64,000 nt of DNA from Kuafuiihalomonas sp050331295 (lineage in GTDB: Bacteria > Myxococcota > Kuafuiibacteriia > Kuafuiibacteriales > Kuafuiibacteriaceae): the NCBI GenBank assembly GCA_050331295.1, contig JBHJGZ010000009.1, forward strand, positions 1 to 64,000, in the 5' to 3' direction. Below, piece by piece: positions 9,059 to 17,739 of this stretch. The translations under genes and the position numbers were made by a program. The number at the start of each line of letters is the position of its first letter. Within the stretch, counting starts at the first letter, position 1. Below the pieces are notes generated by a model that searched no databases, was not told the origin of the DNA, and was given only the letters and a program-made list of their open reading frames with translations.

Positions 9059-10191
9059 AACTCGGCGCGTACGTGCGTGAGAAATCGGTCATCGTCGTAT
9101 GTGGCGCCGGCGGAGTCGGCAAAACGACCACATCGGCTGCGTTGGCACTTGCCGCCGCCCGGGCGGGCCGAAAGAGCCTGGTCTTGACCATCGATCCGGC
9201 GCGGCGTCTGGCCCAGGCGCTCGGCATCCCGCCCACCGGGAAGGAGCCGGTCATCATCGATGGAGCCTTGCTGGACGGCGCCCAGATTCATTTTCCCCCA
9301 TCCGGAGAGCTGTCCGCGTGGATGTTGGACCCGAGGGTGGTGCTGGAATCCGTCGTGGACCGCTTTGCGCCGAGCGCCGAGGATGCGGAGACGATCCGTG
9401 AAACCAATCTGTACCAGGCATTGTGCGAGGTCATGGCTGGACTTCAGGAGTACACGGCGGCCGAAGCGCTCTTCACCTTCCATGAGGCCGAGAGATATGA
9501 CCTGATCGTTCTGGACACGCCGCCGTCCCGGAACGCACTCGATTTTCTCGATGCCCCTCGGAGGCTCGCGCGCTTTCTCGACGAGCGTACCCTCGCGATT
9601 TTCGCGCCGGAGACCGCCGAGAGGGCATCGGCCATGGTGCGGGCAGCCTCGAAGATCGTGGCGACGACCTTCTCCAGAACCTTCGGTGAAGCTTTCGCCA
9701 CGGAGCTTCGCACCTTCCTGGGGGCCTTCGGGAAGTTGTTCTCGAGGATGCGGGTGCACGCGAGTGGCGTGCGTGAGTTGTTGCGTTCTCCGAAAGCGGC
9801 CTTCCTCGTGGTGACCAGTCCGGATCCCGCCGCTCGGGAGGAAGCTCAATACTTTCAGAAGCGGATTGCAGAGCTGGGCTTGGTGAACGAAGGCTTCGTC
9901 TTGAACCGAAGTTTTGCCTTTTCGGGACCCATCGAGGTGCCCGAGCGCATCAGGGAGCGCCTCGGGATCGACGAGGGGCCGTTGGTTTCAGCACTGGAGA
10001 AGTTGATTCCATTGGCTCTGATCGAGTCGGAGCAGGTCATCCGTCATCGGCAGTTGTTGGAGGAACTGAACTCCGAAAGCGCGAAGCATGAAGGTCGCGG
10101 CGCGACGGCACTGCCCTACTTGGACACCGCAGTCGAGTCGGTAGGGGCGCTCGACATTCTTGCCTCGGCAATCTTGGCGGACCGCGACTGA
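9055..10191 (+). CDS. ArsA/Get3-family ATPase, second of a coupled pair
   Basis: A 378-residue ATPase starting at TTG 9055, overlapping the previous stop by four bases and preceded by a strong GGAGGAGG ribosome site. The P-loop C-G-A-G-G-V-G-K-T-T is at residues 16-25. 'LTIDPARRLAQALG' matches the ArsA switch/A-loop region and 'YDLIVLDTPPSRNALDFLDAP' is the Walker B and switch II area. These match the Rv3680/ArsA-like subgroup. The longer insertion around residues 190-260 is helical and hydrophobic, which might form a groove for a membrane-protein tail or lipid by analogy with Get3. The substrate is unknown. Confidence 0.8.
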   Translation: MKLGAYVREKSVIVVCGAGGVGKTTTSAALALAAARAGRKSLVLTIDPARRLAQALGIPPTGKEPVIIDGALLDGAQIHFPPSGELSAWMLDPRVVLESVVDRFAPSAEDAETIRETNLYQALCEVMAGLQEYTAAEALFTFHEAERYDLIVLDTPPSRNALDFLDAPRRLARFLDERTLAIFAPETAERASAMVRAASKIVATTFSRTFGEAFATELRTFLGAFGKLFSRMRVHASGVRELLRSPKAAFLVVTSPDPAAREEAQYFQKRIAELGLVNEGFVLNRSFAFSGPIEVPERIRERLGIDEGPLVSALEKLIPLALIESEQVIRHRQLLEELNSESAKHEGRGATALPYLDTAVESVGALDILASAILADRD

Positions 10192-10254
10192 GTGCCCCGC
10201 CTCGGGTCGTTCTCCGCGCGTGTCGAACGCAGCTACGCCGGATGCCCTCTCGCA

Positions 10255-11259
10255 TCACGCCGCGAGGGCGTCGTCTTCCTCGGCACCGAGGGCGGCTTGC
10301 ACCGAAGGGTCGGCCCGACTCGGGACCCAACTCTCGTCCGGTACCGGAGGCGGCAGCTTCACGGGGGTTCCGTCGTAGCGAAGGCGGTGCCCGGGCCAGA
10401 TGCAGGCCTGAAAGGCATAGTGAAGCAGCGAGGGCTGGTCGAGATTGGGATGGATGTAGGGCGCGAGCTCCCGCTGGTGTGCCTCCGGCAGAAGGCTCCA
10501 GTGCATCGAGGGATGCATGTGGTGGATCCCGTGGTAGCCGTTGTTGAAGGTCCACCAATTGGTCCATCGACCGACGAAATTGCGGCTGTGGTTGAACGGA
10601 TGGTTTTCGTCGCACCCATCGTGCTGCAAGAAATTGATTCCGATGATGCCCCAGGCTGCGAACTGGTGCGGAATGAAGATGAACAGCAGAAACTTCTGCC
10701 AATCCAACACCAGCAGGCCCACAACGCATGCGACGTAGACCAACGACTCCAGCATCAGCTGCCGGAACCATCGAGGGCGCTGGGTACGCATGGCTTTTGC
10801 GTATGCGATCTCTCCGGCCATGATTGCTCGGCTCACCACCGCCGGATGGAGCAGCTGATTGAGTAGGTTCCATCGGAAACGAAGCTTCGTGGTCCGCATG
10901 ACGTCCCGGGCGGACTGGGGCGCGTGGTGATGAGCCAAGTTGTGACCCGGCACGAAACTGCTCACCGGATGACCGTAGGTCAGGGTCAAGACGACCTGAG
11001 TCCATTTGTTGAGCCATCGACTCGTGAACATCGGGCAATGAATCGTGTTGTGGGTGATCACTGCGCAAACGAAAGATACTTGCGCAATCAATGGAACCCA
11101 AAGGTACGCGGTCCACGCGCGAAGGGCGCCGGCGTCGTCGACGCCGGGGCTGGTCAGCCAAGCTCCGGCCACGAGGGCGAAGTAGCTCGTGATGACGATC
11201 CAGGTCCGGATGTCGGCTCGATACTTCAGCATTCCCACGTCTTCACGAGCGGCTATCAC
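10255..11259 (-). CDS. Membrane fatty acid desaturase-like di-iron enzyme
   Basis: The 334-residue protein has four or more membrane helices and three His clusters of the membrane desaturase/hydroxylase superfamily: H-N-T-I-H near residue 70, H-N-L-A-H-H-H near 105, and N-G-Y-H-G-I-H-H-M-H-P near 240. 'FLQHDGCDENHPFNHSRN' supplies a further His cluster. These ligate two irons that activate oxygen to desaturate or hydroxylate acyl chains in the inner membrane. The exact substrate (acyl lipid, carotenoid or other) cannot be told. The start is GTG 11259, or ATG 11232. It is the last gene of the minus-strand run and converges on the ArsA pair. Confidence 0.8.
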   Translation of the reverse strand: MIAAREDVGMLKYRADIRTWIVITSYFALVAGAWLTSPGVDDAGALRAWTAYLWVPLIAQVSFVCAVITHNTIHCPMFTSRWLNKWTQVVLTLTYGHPVSSFVPGHNLAHHHAPQSARDVMRTTKLRFRWNLLNQLLHPAVVSRAIMAGEIAYAKAMRTQRPRWFRQLMLESLVYVACVVGLLVLDWQKFLLFIFIPHQFAAWGIIGINFLQHDGCDENHPFNHSRNFVGRWTNWWTFNNGYHGIHHMHPSMHWSLLPEAHQRELAPYIHPNLDQPSLLHYAFQACIWPGHRLRYDGTPVKLPPPVPDESWVPSRADPSVQAALGAEEDDALAA

Positions 11260-11310
11260 GGTATCCGTCCCTCAGGAAACCAGAAGCTGGCTCCCCTTTC
11301 GTGGTGACCG

Positions 11311-12210
11311 TCACAAGGGAAGGCCCAAGACGGGCCGAGCGATCCCATAGAGGGCATCGTCGGCCCCGGCCGATTCCGGGGGCCGAATGTGCCGAACCAT
11401 GGCGCGCCAGCCGGTCTGCCACCAATCCTCGAATCGTTCGCCTCGCAGCAAGCAAACCGAGGCACCGACAGATCTGGCACTTCGTTCCAGGGGCTCGATG
11501 AGCGGTCTTCGGTCCTCTTTGGCGAAAAGCCAGATCGGGGCCTCACGGCCTTTATGGGCAACCGCCTGTAAAGGTCCATGGGCGAATCCGAGGATGTCAC
11601 AAACCATCGGGCTCGGGCGAGCCGTGAGCTCCATCCACGTCCAGGCGACGAGATGCGCGGCAAGGTCGCTTTCATCAAGTGACGGATCATAGACGATAGC
11701 GGACGGGACCATGGGTTGCACTTCTTGGGGACCCAGCCCGGGTTCAGGGCTTCGACCGAGAAGCCAGCGAGCCGCGGCCACCTGAGCCACCGGTCCCAGA
11801 ATTCGCAGCCTCGATTCCTTGGCCTCGGGACTTCGAAGCCACCGGACCCCTTTCCCTGGGTCGCGCTCGGAGACCGCGATGATGGGGCCTTGCACCCCGG
11901 GATGGTTCAGGGCCAAGGACGCATGTGCCGAAAGGTTTTGGCTCATGACCAACAGCGGCGAACAAAGGGAGTGGTTCGCGTCGGCAAACCATGTGGGAGG
12001 ACGCGCGCGGGCCTTGTAAGGCCATCGCTCGGCCAACCAGCGTCCAACGCACGACGAGAGACCCGCCCCCAAGATTTCCAGCTCGGCCCGCGGGACCTCT
12101 TCGCGTCGCCACGATGCCATGCACGCCTCGAGCGATGCTCGGTACTGGCGAGGGATACCTTCGGTGGCGAAGTGCTCCGGCTGCACGGGTCGGTCTGACC
12201 CGAGTGTCAC
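11311..12210 (-). CDS. SIS-domain-like (sugar isomerase fold) protein
   Basis: The 299-residue product from GTG 12210 resembles a double SIS-domain protein of the GlmS-isomerase type. 'EILGAGLSSCVGRWLAERW' matches the G-x-G-S nucleotide-like loop that holds sugar phosphates. 'LLVMSQNLSAHASLAL' sits where isomerases have I-S-Q-S-G-E-T. 'DILGFAHGPLQAV' matches the E-x-x-H-G-P motif. The SQSGET motif is altered (N-L-S in place of S-G-E), so catalysis may be lost or the ligand different. No glutamine amidotransferase domain is present. I am moderately sure of the fold and not of the role. Confidence 0.5.
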   Translation of the reverse strand: MTLGSDRPVQPEHFATEGIPRQYRASLEACMASWRREEVPRAELEILGAGLSSCVGRWLAERWPYKARARPPTWFADANHSLCSPLLVMSQNLSAHASLALNHPGVQGPIIAVSERDPGKGVRWLRSPEAKESRLRILGPVAQVAAARWLLGRSPEPGLGPQEVQPMVPSAIVYDPSLDESDLAAHLVAWTWMELTARPSPMVCDILGFAHGPLQAVAHKGREAPIWLFAKEDRRPLIEPLERSARSVGASVCLLRGERFEDWWQTGWRAMVRHIRPPESAGADDALYGIARPVLGLPL

Positions 12211-12259
12211 GACCGACGCAAGTGGCGACGCGGCTTCTGGTCAGGGACGACGACCGATC

Positions 12260-13684
12260 CTAGAAGTCGGGCTGGAAACCGACCAGGACACGCACGGTGT
12301 CGATACCGGCGCCTTGTTCGAAGGTATCGTGACCCAGGGCAAAAACGAAATTGAAGCTCTGGTCCGGGTCACCGATGGATGAAAGGCCAATGCCGTAGCT
12401 CAGACGAAGGAGGTCGACGTCGAATCCGTCGTCTGCCCCGGGAATCGTTTCGCCGAAGTTTTCCCCAAAGACGTTGCCCACCGCAGCAAACAATCGGCCA
12501 TCCATGAACGCCCAAACCTCGTAGCGATACTCCGCAGCGACCACCGCCAAAGCGTTCCCCAAGAGCCGCCCAGGTTGAAAGGCGCCAAGGGCGAGCGGAC
12601 CCGTGCCCGACGACGCCAGTTCCGTGAATGGAACGTCGATGTCTCCGAACTGAAAAACGTGCTGTGCAAAGCCTCCAAGGCCGATGATGCGGTTTCGACC
12701 CAGATCGAGATGTCCAGAAATCCCGCCCGCGGCGTTCAACCACTGCCGACGTTCCGGGTCGTTGATATCTGCGCTGTAGTTCGCCAGAACACGGGACGAG
12801 ATGCCCGTGCCATTCTCTCGCGTGTCGGTTCGGGAATCGTAACGCACATCGGCACCGATCGTGAAGGCGAAGAAGCCTTCGAGGCCCGCCGGCTGCGGAA
12901 ACAGACCGAGCGCCAACGCGTCCCCCAACGATGGATCATTGTTCTGAAATGCGGTGTCGTTGATGTCGAATTGATTCTCTTCGACCTTGAATTGGAGCTT
13001 GAGGTCCATGCCCCGGATCAGCTCCTGGGTGAAGTTCAACCGGCCATTGACGGTCCTCTGAAGGAAGCGTGACCGGTCTTCACGAAGCGTGGTGGGCCCG
13101 ACACCATGGAAGATGCGGTCCGGTCGCTGTTCGATCTGGAAGCTGGCGCCTACCTTTGAAGACTTGCTGAGTGCGAATTCACTGCTGTACGTACCCCGAA
13201 ACCAGTTGGGACCGCCGTACGCACCGGTGATCCGGACGTCATGACCGTCAATGAATGTGTCATTTGAAAAGAAGAAGAATCCGCCGCTAGGCCGAAAGCC
13301 AAAATCTAGAAGTAGGGTCGGAAAAACTCCAGACTTGCGTTCGGGCCCAAAGGTGAACAGCAGGTAAAGCTGCAAAGGAACCTGATTCTTCTCGACCCAG
13401 GTCAACAAAGACCCGGTCGGGCGTCGAATGCCGTACTCCCATAGGGCATAGACAGGCGAGAATAACACCCGTGGTACCCAAAGGAGGGCTTCGCCCGGCG
13501 AAGGGCCCTTTGGGTCGCGTCCGTCCACGTCGGGGGGCTCGACACGTTCCACGTCTCCGTTGTCCGTGACGGGTAGCGGCTCACCCACGACGACAACGTC
13601 TCCATCGGGTCCCACGGTGGAAGTCGCGGTGTTGGTCACGGGTCCAGCCGCTACGGCCAGCAAGAAGACTGCAGTGAGACTCAT
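12260..13684 (-). CDS. Outer-membrane beta-barrel protein, Omp85/surface-antigen-like
   Basis: Start chosen at ATG 13684, which overlaps the upstream stop as ATGA; the longer open frame lacks a signal sequence. The 474-residue protein starts with a signal peptide (MSLTAVFLLAVAAG...). After about 90 residues it is a series of amphipathic beta strands rich in Gly and aromatics, with 'GGFFFFSNDTFIDGHDVRITG', 'VRYDSRTDTRENG' and a terminal '-VGFQPDF' ending in Phe. This fits the C-terminal barrel of the BamA/TamA superfamily without POTRA domains. Coupling to the kinase-like lipoprotein upstream suggests they act together at the outer membrane. Confidence 0.6.
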   Translation of the reverse strand: MSLTAVFLLAVAAGPVTNTATSTVGPDGDVVVVGEPLPVTDNGDVERVEPPDVDGRDPKGPSPGEALLWVPRVLFSPVYALWEYGIRRPTGSLLTWVEKNQVPLQLYLLFTFGPERKSGVFPTLLLDFGFRPSGGFFFFSNDTFIDGHDVRITGAYGGPNWFRGTYSSEFALSKSSKVGASFQIEQRPDRIFHGVGPTTLREDRSRFLQRTVNGRLNFTQELIRGMDLKLQFKVEENQFDINDTAFQNNDPSLGDALALGLFPQPAGLEGFFAFTIGADVRYDSRTDTRENGTGISSRVLANYSADINDPERRQWLNAAGGISGHLDLGRNRIIGLGGFAQHVFQFGDIDVPFTELASSGTGPLALGAFQPGRLLGNALAVVAAEYRYEVWAFMDGRLFAAVGNVFGENFGETIPGADDGFDVDLLRLSYGIGLSSIGDPDQSFNFVFALGHDTFEQGAGIDTVRVLVGFQPDF

Positions 13685-15357
13685 AGACGGGGTTCCTCTC
13701 GGCTCGAGGGGCGTTCCATTCCCACGATGGTGCGGACGCCGTTTACAGGAGCGAGGTGTACGCGACCGGGCTTCGTGGTCTCTCTCCCTTCGCTGGACGC
13801 GATGAAATCGACAACCGTGTATTGGTTGGATGGAAAGCCAGATATGTCCGCGCAGACCCAAGAGTTCGCTTCGAGCGCTGCCTCCAGTCTTCGAGCAGAC
13901 CCTTTGCCGGCCACGCCTCGTACCTCATACCGTCGGGTCGCTGGTTCTCGGATGCCGGAAAGCAGCGCTAGGTCCTGGAGGCAGAGCCGATCGTCGCGTA
14001 TTTCGGGCCACGTCAGCGGGGATAGCTTGGTCAGAAAGCGCTCGAGAACCTTGATTCGTCGAGCCTTCATGATGCGAAGGATTTCTTCTTCCATGTAAGG
14101 CACCGTTCGGAGCCGGCCTCGCTCAACCATCGCTTCGATGTGTTCGGGTGTGAATCGGGCCATGATGCGGGCGGCCCAAGCGAGGTCCTGCTCGGTTGCG
14201 CGTTCGAAAGCGGGATTGGGGTAGCCGGGGACAAAGGGATCCGGGTCGTAGTCTTCGGCCGAATAGTAGCCGAGAGCGATCCCCGCTTTGCCGAGCTCCT
14301 TGTCGTGCCAAGGACGGTCGATGAGGCCGAAAGAAATGAAGTCCTCGCCGATTTTACCGAGGTCCAGGTAGCCAGACTTGCCGAGACGTTCTGGGATGCC
14401 TTTCGGACCGGCCACGATCCCGAATCCGTCGCCAAAATCGATCTTGTAGTGACGAGTGAAACCAAGCTCTTCGCCGGTCTCCATCCAAGCGAGAAGCGTA
14501 TTCTCTTGGCGGGTGTCGACGTGGTCAAACCATCCAGCGAAGACCTGCATAGCTCGCAGCTCACGTCGGTTCTCGTGCAGGATACTGTCGTTCGGGTCGT
14601 CTTTGCGGCGACCCTCGTACCGCCACGGACCGATGGGCTTGCCTTCGATGAACTCCGAGACCGATACTCGGTAGAGACCGGGTTCGACCTCGATCGCCTT
14701 GTTCATGATCTCATCGATGCTTTCCTGAGTGAGGGGGGATTCTTGACCGTTGGTTCGAACGACCTTGGCGCCAGGTTTCAGTGTCAGCTGGTCCTTTCGA
14801 ACGAAGGTCACTCGGTTGCATGGGACCCAGTATCCAGCAGCATGAAAGATGATGGCGCCGATCACGTCGGCTGTCGAGCCACGTTCGGGCTGGCTCGTTC
14901 CGTCGACCTTCACGAGGGCGCGGACGCCCTCGGTGTTGACGATCTGAAAGCCAGGATTTGCGCCGTCTGGCTTGCCACCCACCACGGTCCACGGCTTTCC
15001 CGCGTCATCGTCAAGGTCACTACAAGCTCCACGACTGACCTCCTCGGGTGACATCGGCTCCAAACTAAGTCGATTCGTGTACCAGGACGAGTTCGGCACT
15101 TCGTCGAGCGAATTGACGTTGGCCGCGGGATGCTTCACCGGAAACCGAAGCGCGTCGCTCACCCTCCAAAAGAACGAGTAATTCGCGCCGTCCCAGATGA
15201 ACGGGCTGTAGAAGCCCTCTGGTGGCGTCTCGTATGGGCGTCGATCGTCGATGCGCCACGCCGGACTCTCGGCCGGAAAACGTCGAACGTTGCTCGACGC
15301 ACATGCTGAAACGCCGAGTATCGCGGCCAAGCTCAATATTGTCGCCTTCACCGTCAC
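13681..15357 (-). CDS. Lipoprotein with PI3K/HipA/Fam20-like kinase motifs
   Basis: The 558-residue protein has a lipobox (G-V-S-A-C, Cys19), so it is probably anchored outside the cytoplasm. Residues 140-315 carry an ordered set of kinase-like signatures: Lys150 in 'RALVKVDG' (beta3 lysine), Glu158 shortly after, a helix followed by 'YWVPCNRVTFV', then D281-T-R-Q-E-N286 (D-x4-N catalytic loop) and D307-F-G in 'YKIDFGDGFG' (metal-binding motif). This order is typical of the PI3/4-kinase, HipA and Fam20 group. The C-terminal half is of unknown fold. The gene overlaps the barrel gene by ATGA. Motif spacing is seen; kinase activity is inferred. Confidence 0.5.
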   Translation of the reverse strand: MTVKATILSLAAILGVSACASSNVRRFPAESPAWRIDDRRPYETPPEGFYSPFIWDGANYSFFWRVSDALRFPVKHPAANVNSLDEVPNSSWYTNRLSLEPMSPEEVSRGACSDLDDDAGKPWTVVGGKPDGANPGFQIVNTEGVRALVKVDGTSQPERGSTADVIGAIIFHAAGYWVPCNRVTFVRKDQLTLKPGAKVVRTNGQESPLTQESIDEIMNKAIEVEPGLYRVSVSEFIEGKPIGPWRYEGRRKDDPNDSILHENRRELRAMQVFAGWFDHVDTRQENTLLAWMETGEELGFTRHYKIDFGDGFGIVAGPKGIPERLGKSGYLDLGKIGEDFISFGLIDRPWHDKELGKAGIALGYYSAEDYDPDPFVPGYPNPAFERATEQDLAWAARIMARFTPEHIEAMVERGRLRTVPYMEEEILRIMKARRIKVLERFLTKLSPLTWPEIRDDRLCLQDLALLSGIREPATRRYEVRGVAGKGSARRLEAALEANSWVCADISGFPSNQYTVVDFIASSEGRETTKPGRVHLAPVNGVRTIVGMERPSSREEPRL

Positions 15358-15366
15358 TCCTTCACG

Positions 15367-15385
15367 CCGGCCGTCGAGTGGCCGG
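15367..15385 (-). terminator. Small GC-rich hairpin in leader of lipoprotein gene
   Basis: CCGGCC at 15367-15372 pairs with GGCCGG at 15380-15385 across a seven-base loop. It lies in the 98-bp gap between the acylase stop and the kinase-like lipoprotein start. It could reduce read-through or be an unremarkable stem; there is no U-tract. Confidence 0.25.
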
Positions 15386-15455
15386 AGGCTCGGCTATACA
15401 ACAGGATGAGGTCACAGACAGCGCTGTTTTCGTGCGCTTGATGGGACTCGAATGC

Positions 15456-17609
15456 TCAGTTCGACTTGGCCCCGTTCGGAAGAACGATGGCGGAGGCGAT
15501 GCGGTCGATGTCAGCGCGATTCCATGGAACCGACTTGAGCTTCTCGGCCACGAACAGCTCCATTTGGTCGGTGTAATGCGGAGAGTCGGGATGATTGCTC
15601 GCTCCAAAATGATGAATCGAGCGAGATCGAAATTCTCCCTTCGGACCCCATTCGACAAACTGTATCAACGAATCGCCGAGCCATGCCTTCAACCTCCCGT
15701 CTTCGTCCTTCTTGCCATGAATGGCCCTCAGTGTTCCTGGTGCCCCTCCGAGCCCGTAGTCCTTGTCTCCTCGCCGCAGACGATTGACTTCACTCCAAAG
15801 AGGGTCCGGCCGTCCGAAGGTCTGCTGGAGATGATGGGCATTTTGGGAGAAGAGTCTTTTGATGTCCGGCTCGGGATCCTTCCATCCCCGTGCTTCCAGG
15901 ATCGGTTCGCAGGTCATGACAACCACCGCCGTCGCCCGGGAATTGGCGTCGGCACTGAAATCCCAGGCCCGAACCGCGTCGAGCGCTCGCTTGACGACGG
16001 GATCATCGGGCCAGTCGAGTGATAGGATCTCTCGTATGAGTCCCGCCATCGTGCCGTCCGGTGGGAAGCTCTTGTCGTACTTGATGCGCATCAGATCCGT
16101 TTCCGAGATGGTCGGCAGCTTCCTTGCGAGCTGAAGGATTCGTTTGGCGCGATTCGACATGTTGTCCCCGATGCCCAGGGTGTCGGAAAACTGCTGTGGG
16201 TTTGGACTGCCTCGGCCATCCGTGGCTTCGAATGGAGTGCTGTTGGTGTTGAATACCAGGCCCGAAGGCGGATTGACGGTATGGGGGAGAGCGTCGAAGG
16301 GGACGTATTTCTCCCAGATGAGGTCACTTCGGTCACCAGGCTGATAGCTCGTTTCATAAGGCAGGCCTTCTCGGCGTATCGGGATCTTTCCATTGTAAAA
16401 CATGCCGATATTGCCCTGGCGATCTGCATAGACGAAGTTGATGTTGGGAATGGCCTGCATGCCCATCACGCTTCTCCATTCGTCGAAGTTGCGGGCCCGA
16501 TTGAGGCGATAGAATTGCTCGACTTGGCGGATTTCTCCTCGCCCCACGTATCGCACGGCGTACGTGCCGTGAGGCCGTCGCACCACTGGGCCGTGCTCTG
16601 TCACCTCAATCGTCTTCCGCACCGGCCAGTAGATGCGGCCAAAGACCTTGACCCAGATGGTGATCGGCTTCGATTCCATGTCTCTCCATTCGTCGTCCAG
16701 CCGATAGCGTTGGTCGTCGTCTGGATGGAGCTGGAGAACGAAGACGTCGACGAGGTCCGGAAAATTGACGGTAGCGGCCCAACCGAGATCCCGATTGTGG
16801 CCGTGGAGCATCAATGGGGATCCGGGAAACGTTCCACCCGCGACGTCCAATCCCTCCTCGCTCCTGGCTCGAAACTCGTACCACGCGACGGCGCCCTCGA
16901 GGGGTTGGTGGGAGTTGATGACGAGCCGCGTGTAGCCATCCGAGGTGCGGCTCGAAGAGACGGCGATGGCGTTGGAGCCGGGTGAGTGGTCCAAGCTCCA
17001 GTCCAGGCTGCTTTTCAGCCCACGTTGGGTGTCGGACACCAGTGGGCGATGTCTTTCATCCTGAAAGAGTTCTTCCAGGTATTTGTCGAGTCTGTAGAAG
17101 ATCGGGGACTTCAGGACGAACCCCGCCGCGATGTCGGCTCCTCGTACCGGCACGAGGCCTTTTTTCACTTCGTCGCGATGTCGAGCTGCATAGAGGTTCA
17201 GGCCATTTGCGTATCCGTCGAGGAGCATCCTCGTTCGTTCGTTGAGATGGTCTTCATAGTTCGCATCGATGGCCTCCCAAACACCCAACCAGCTCACCAG
17301 ATAGTCACTCGCAGCCGCGCCCGCCCCGTAATGCTGGGCGGAGATTCCGCGGGTCGCTAAGATGACCTTCTGGATGGTCCCGAAATCATCTTCCGCGTGG
17401 GCGTAAGCCAGACCGAACGCCACGTCGGCATCCCTTTGGCCGTAGATGTGCGGAACGCCGAAAGGGTCCCTCAGGATCTCGACGTGATAGCGATTCGCTT
17501 GCTCTTCGTATCGGGTCGGATCGAAATCTGGCGTGGGTTCAATGGAGAGGATGGCGGCTGTGAGGCCGCCGGCCAGAAGTCCCGTTCCGACGAGGGTCAT
17601 CCAACGCAC
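15456..17609 (-). CDS. Penicillin acylase-family Ntn hydrolase (possible AHL acylase)
   Basis: The 717-residue protein begins with an N-terminal membrane/signal segment (residues 4-22). It has the layout of the penicillin/AHL acylase family: an alpha chain beginning 'VEILRDPFGVPHIYG', a linker to about residue 210, then a beta chain whose nucleophile is Ser212 in P-G-S-N-A-I. 'INSHQPLEGAVAWYEF' and 'GGTFPGSPLMLHGHNRDLGWAAT' match the family around the oxyanion-hole Asn and His. Such enzymes self-cleave at the Gly-Ser bond and hydrolyse amide bonds of acyl-homoserine lactones, lipopeptides or beta-lactams in the periplasm. Sequence most resembles the PvdQ/aculeacin-type group, but the substrate is unproven. 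Confidence 0.85.
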   Translation of the reverse strand: MRWMTLVGTGLLAGGLTAAILSIEPTPDFDPTRYEEQANRYHVEILRDPFGVPHIYGQRDADVAFGLAYAHAEDDFGTIQKVILATRGISAQHYGAGAAASDYLVSWLGVWEAIDANYEDHLNERTRMLLDGYANGLNLYAARHRDEVKKGLVPVRGADIAAGFVLKSPIFYRLDKYLEELFQDERHRPLVSDTQRGLKSSLDWSLDHSPGSNAIAVSSSRTSDGYTRLVINSHQPLEGAVAWYEFRARSEEGLDVAGGTFPGSPLMLHGHNRDLGWAATVNFPDLVDVFVLQLHPDDDQRYRLDDEWRDMESKPITIWVKVFGRIYWPVRKTIEVTEHGPVVRRPHGTYAVRYVGRGEIRQVEQFYRLNRARNFDEWRSVMGMQAIPNINFVYADRQGNIGMFYNGKIPIRREGLPYETSYQPGDRSDLIWEKYVPFDALPHTVNPPSGLVFNTNSTPFEATDGRGSPNPQQFSDTLGIGDNMSNRAKRILQLARKLPTISETDLMRIKYDKSFPPDGTMAGLIREILSLDWPDDPVVKRALDAVRAWDFSADANSRATAVVVMTCEPILEARGWKDPEPDIKRLFSQNAHHLQQTFGRPDPLWSEVNRLRRGDKDYGLGGAPGTLRAIHGKKDEDGRLKAWLGDSLIQFVEWGPKGEFRSRSIHHFGASNHPDSPHYTDQMELFVAEKLKSVPWNRADIDRIASAIVLPNGAKSN

Positions 17610-17739
17610 GCTCGTTTGCCTGCATCGATTCGCAGCTCGGGGCGACCAGTTCAGACCAAGCTCAAAAACTTCAGCACCTCGTTGTCCTTTCGGGCCGAGG
17701 GCAGGGGCGTCCGACGCAATGGACTTCCGAGGTTCCTTT

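Noticed and set aside
8105..10191. Arsenic resistance operon
   Set aside because: The two ATPases belong to the ArsA/Get3 family, but there is no ArsB, ArsC or ArsR near them.
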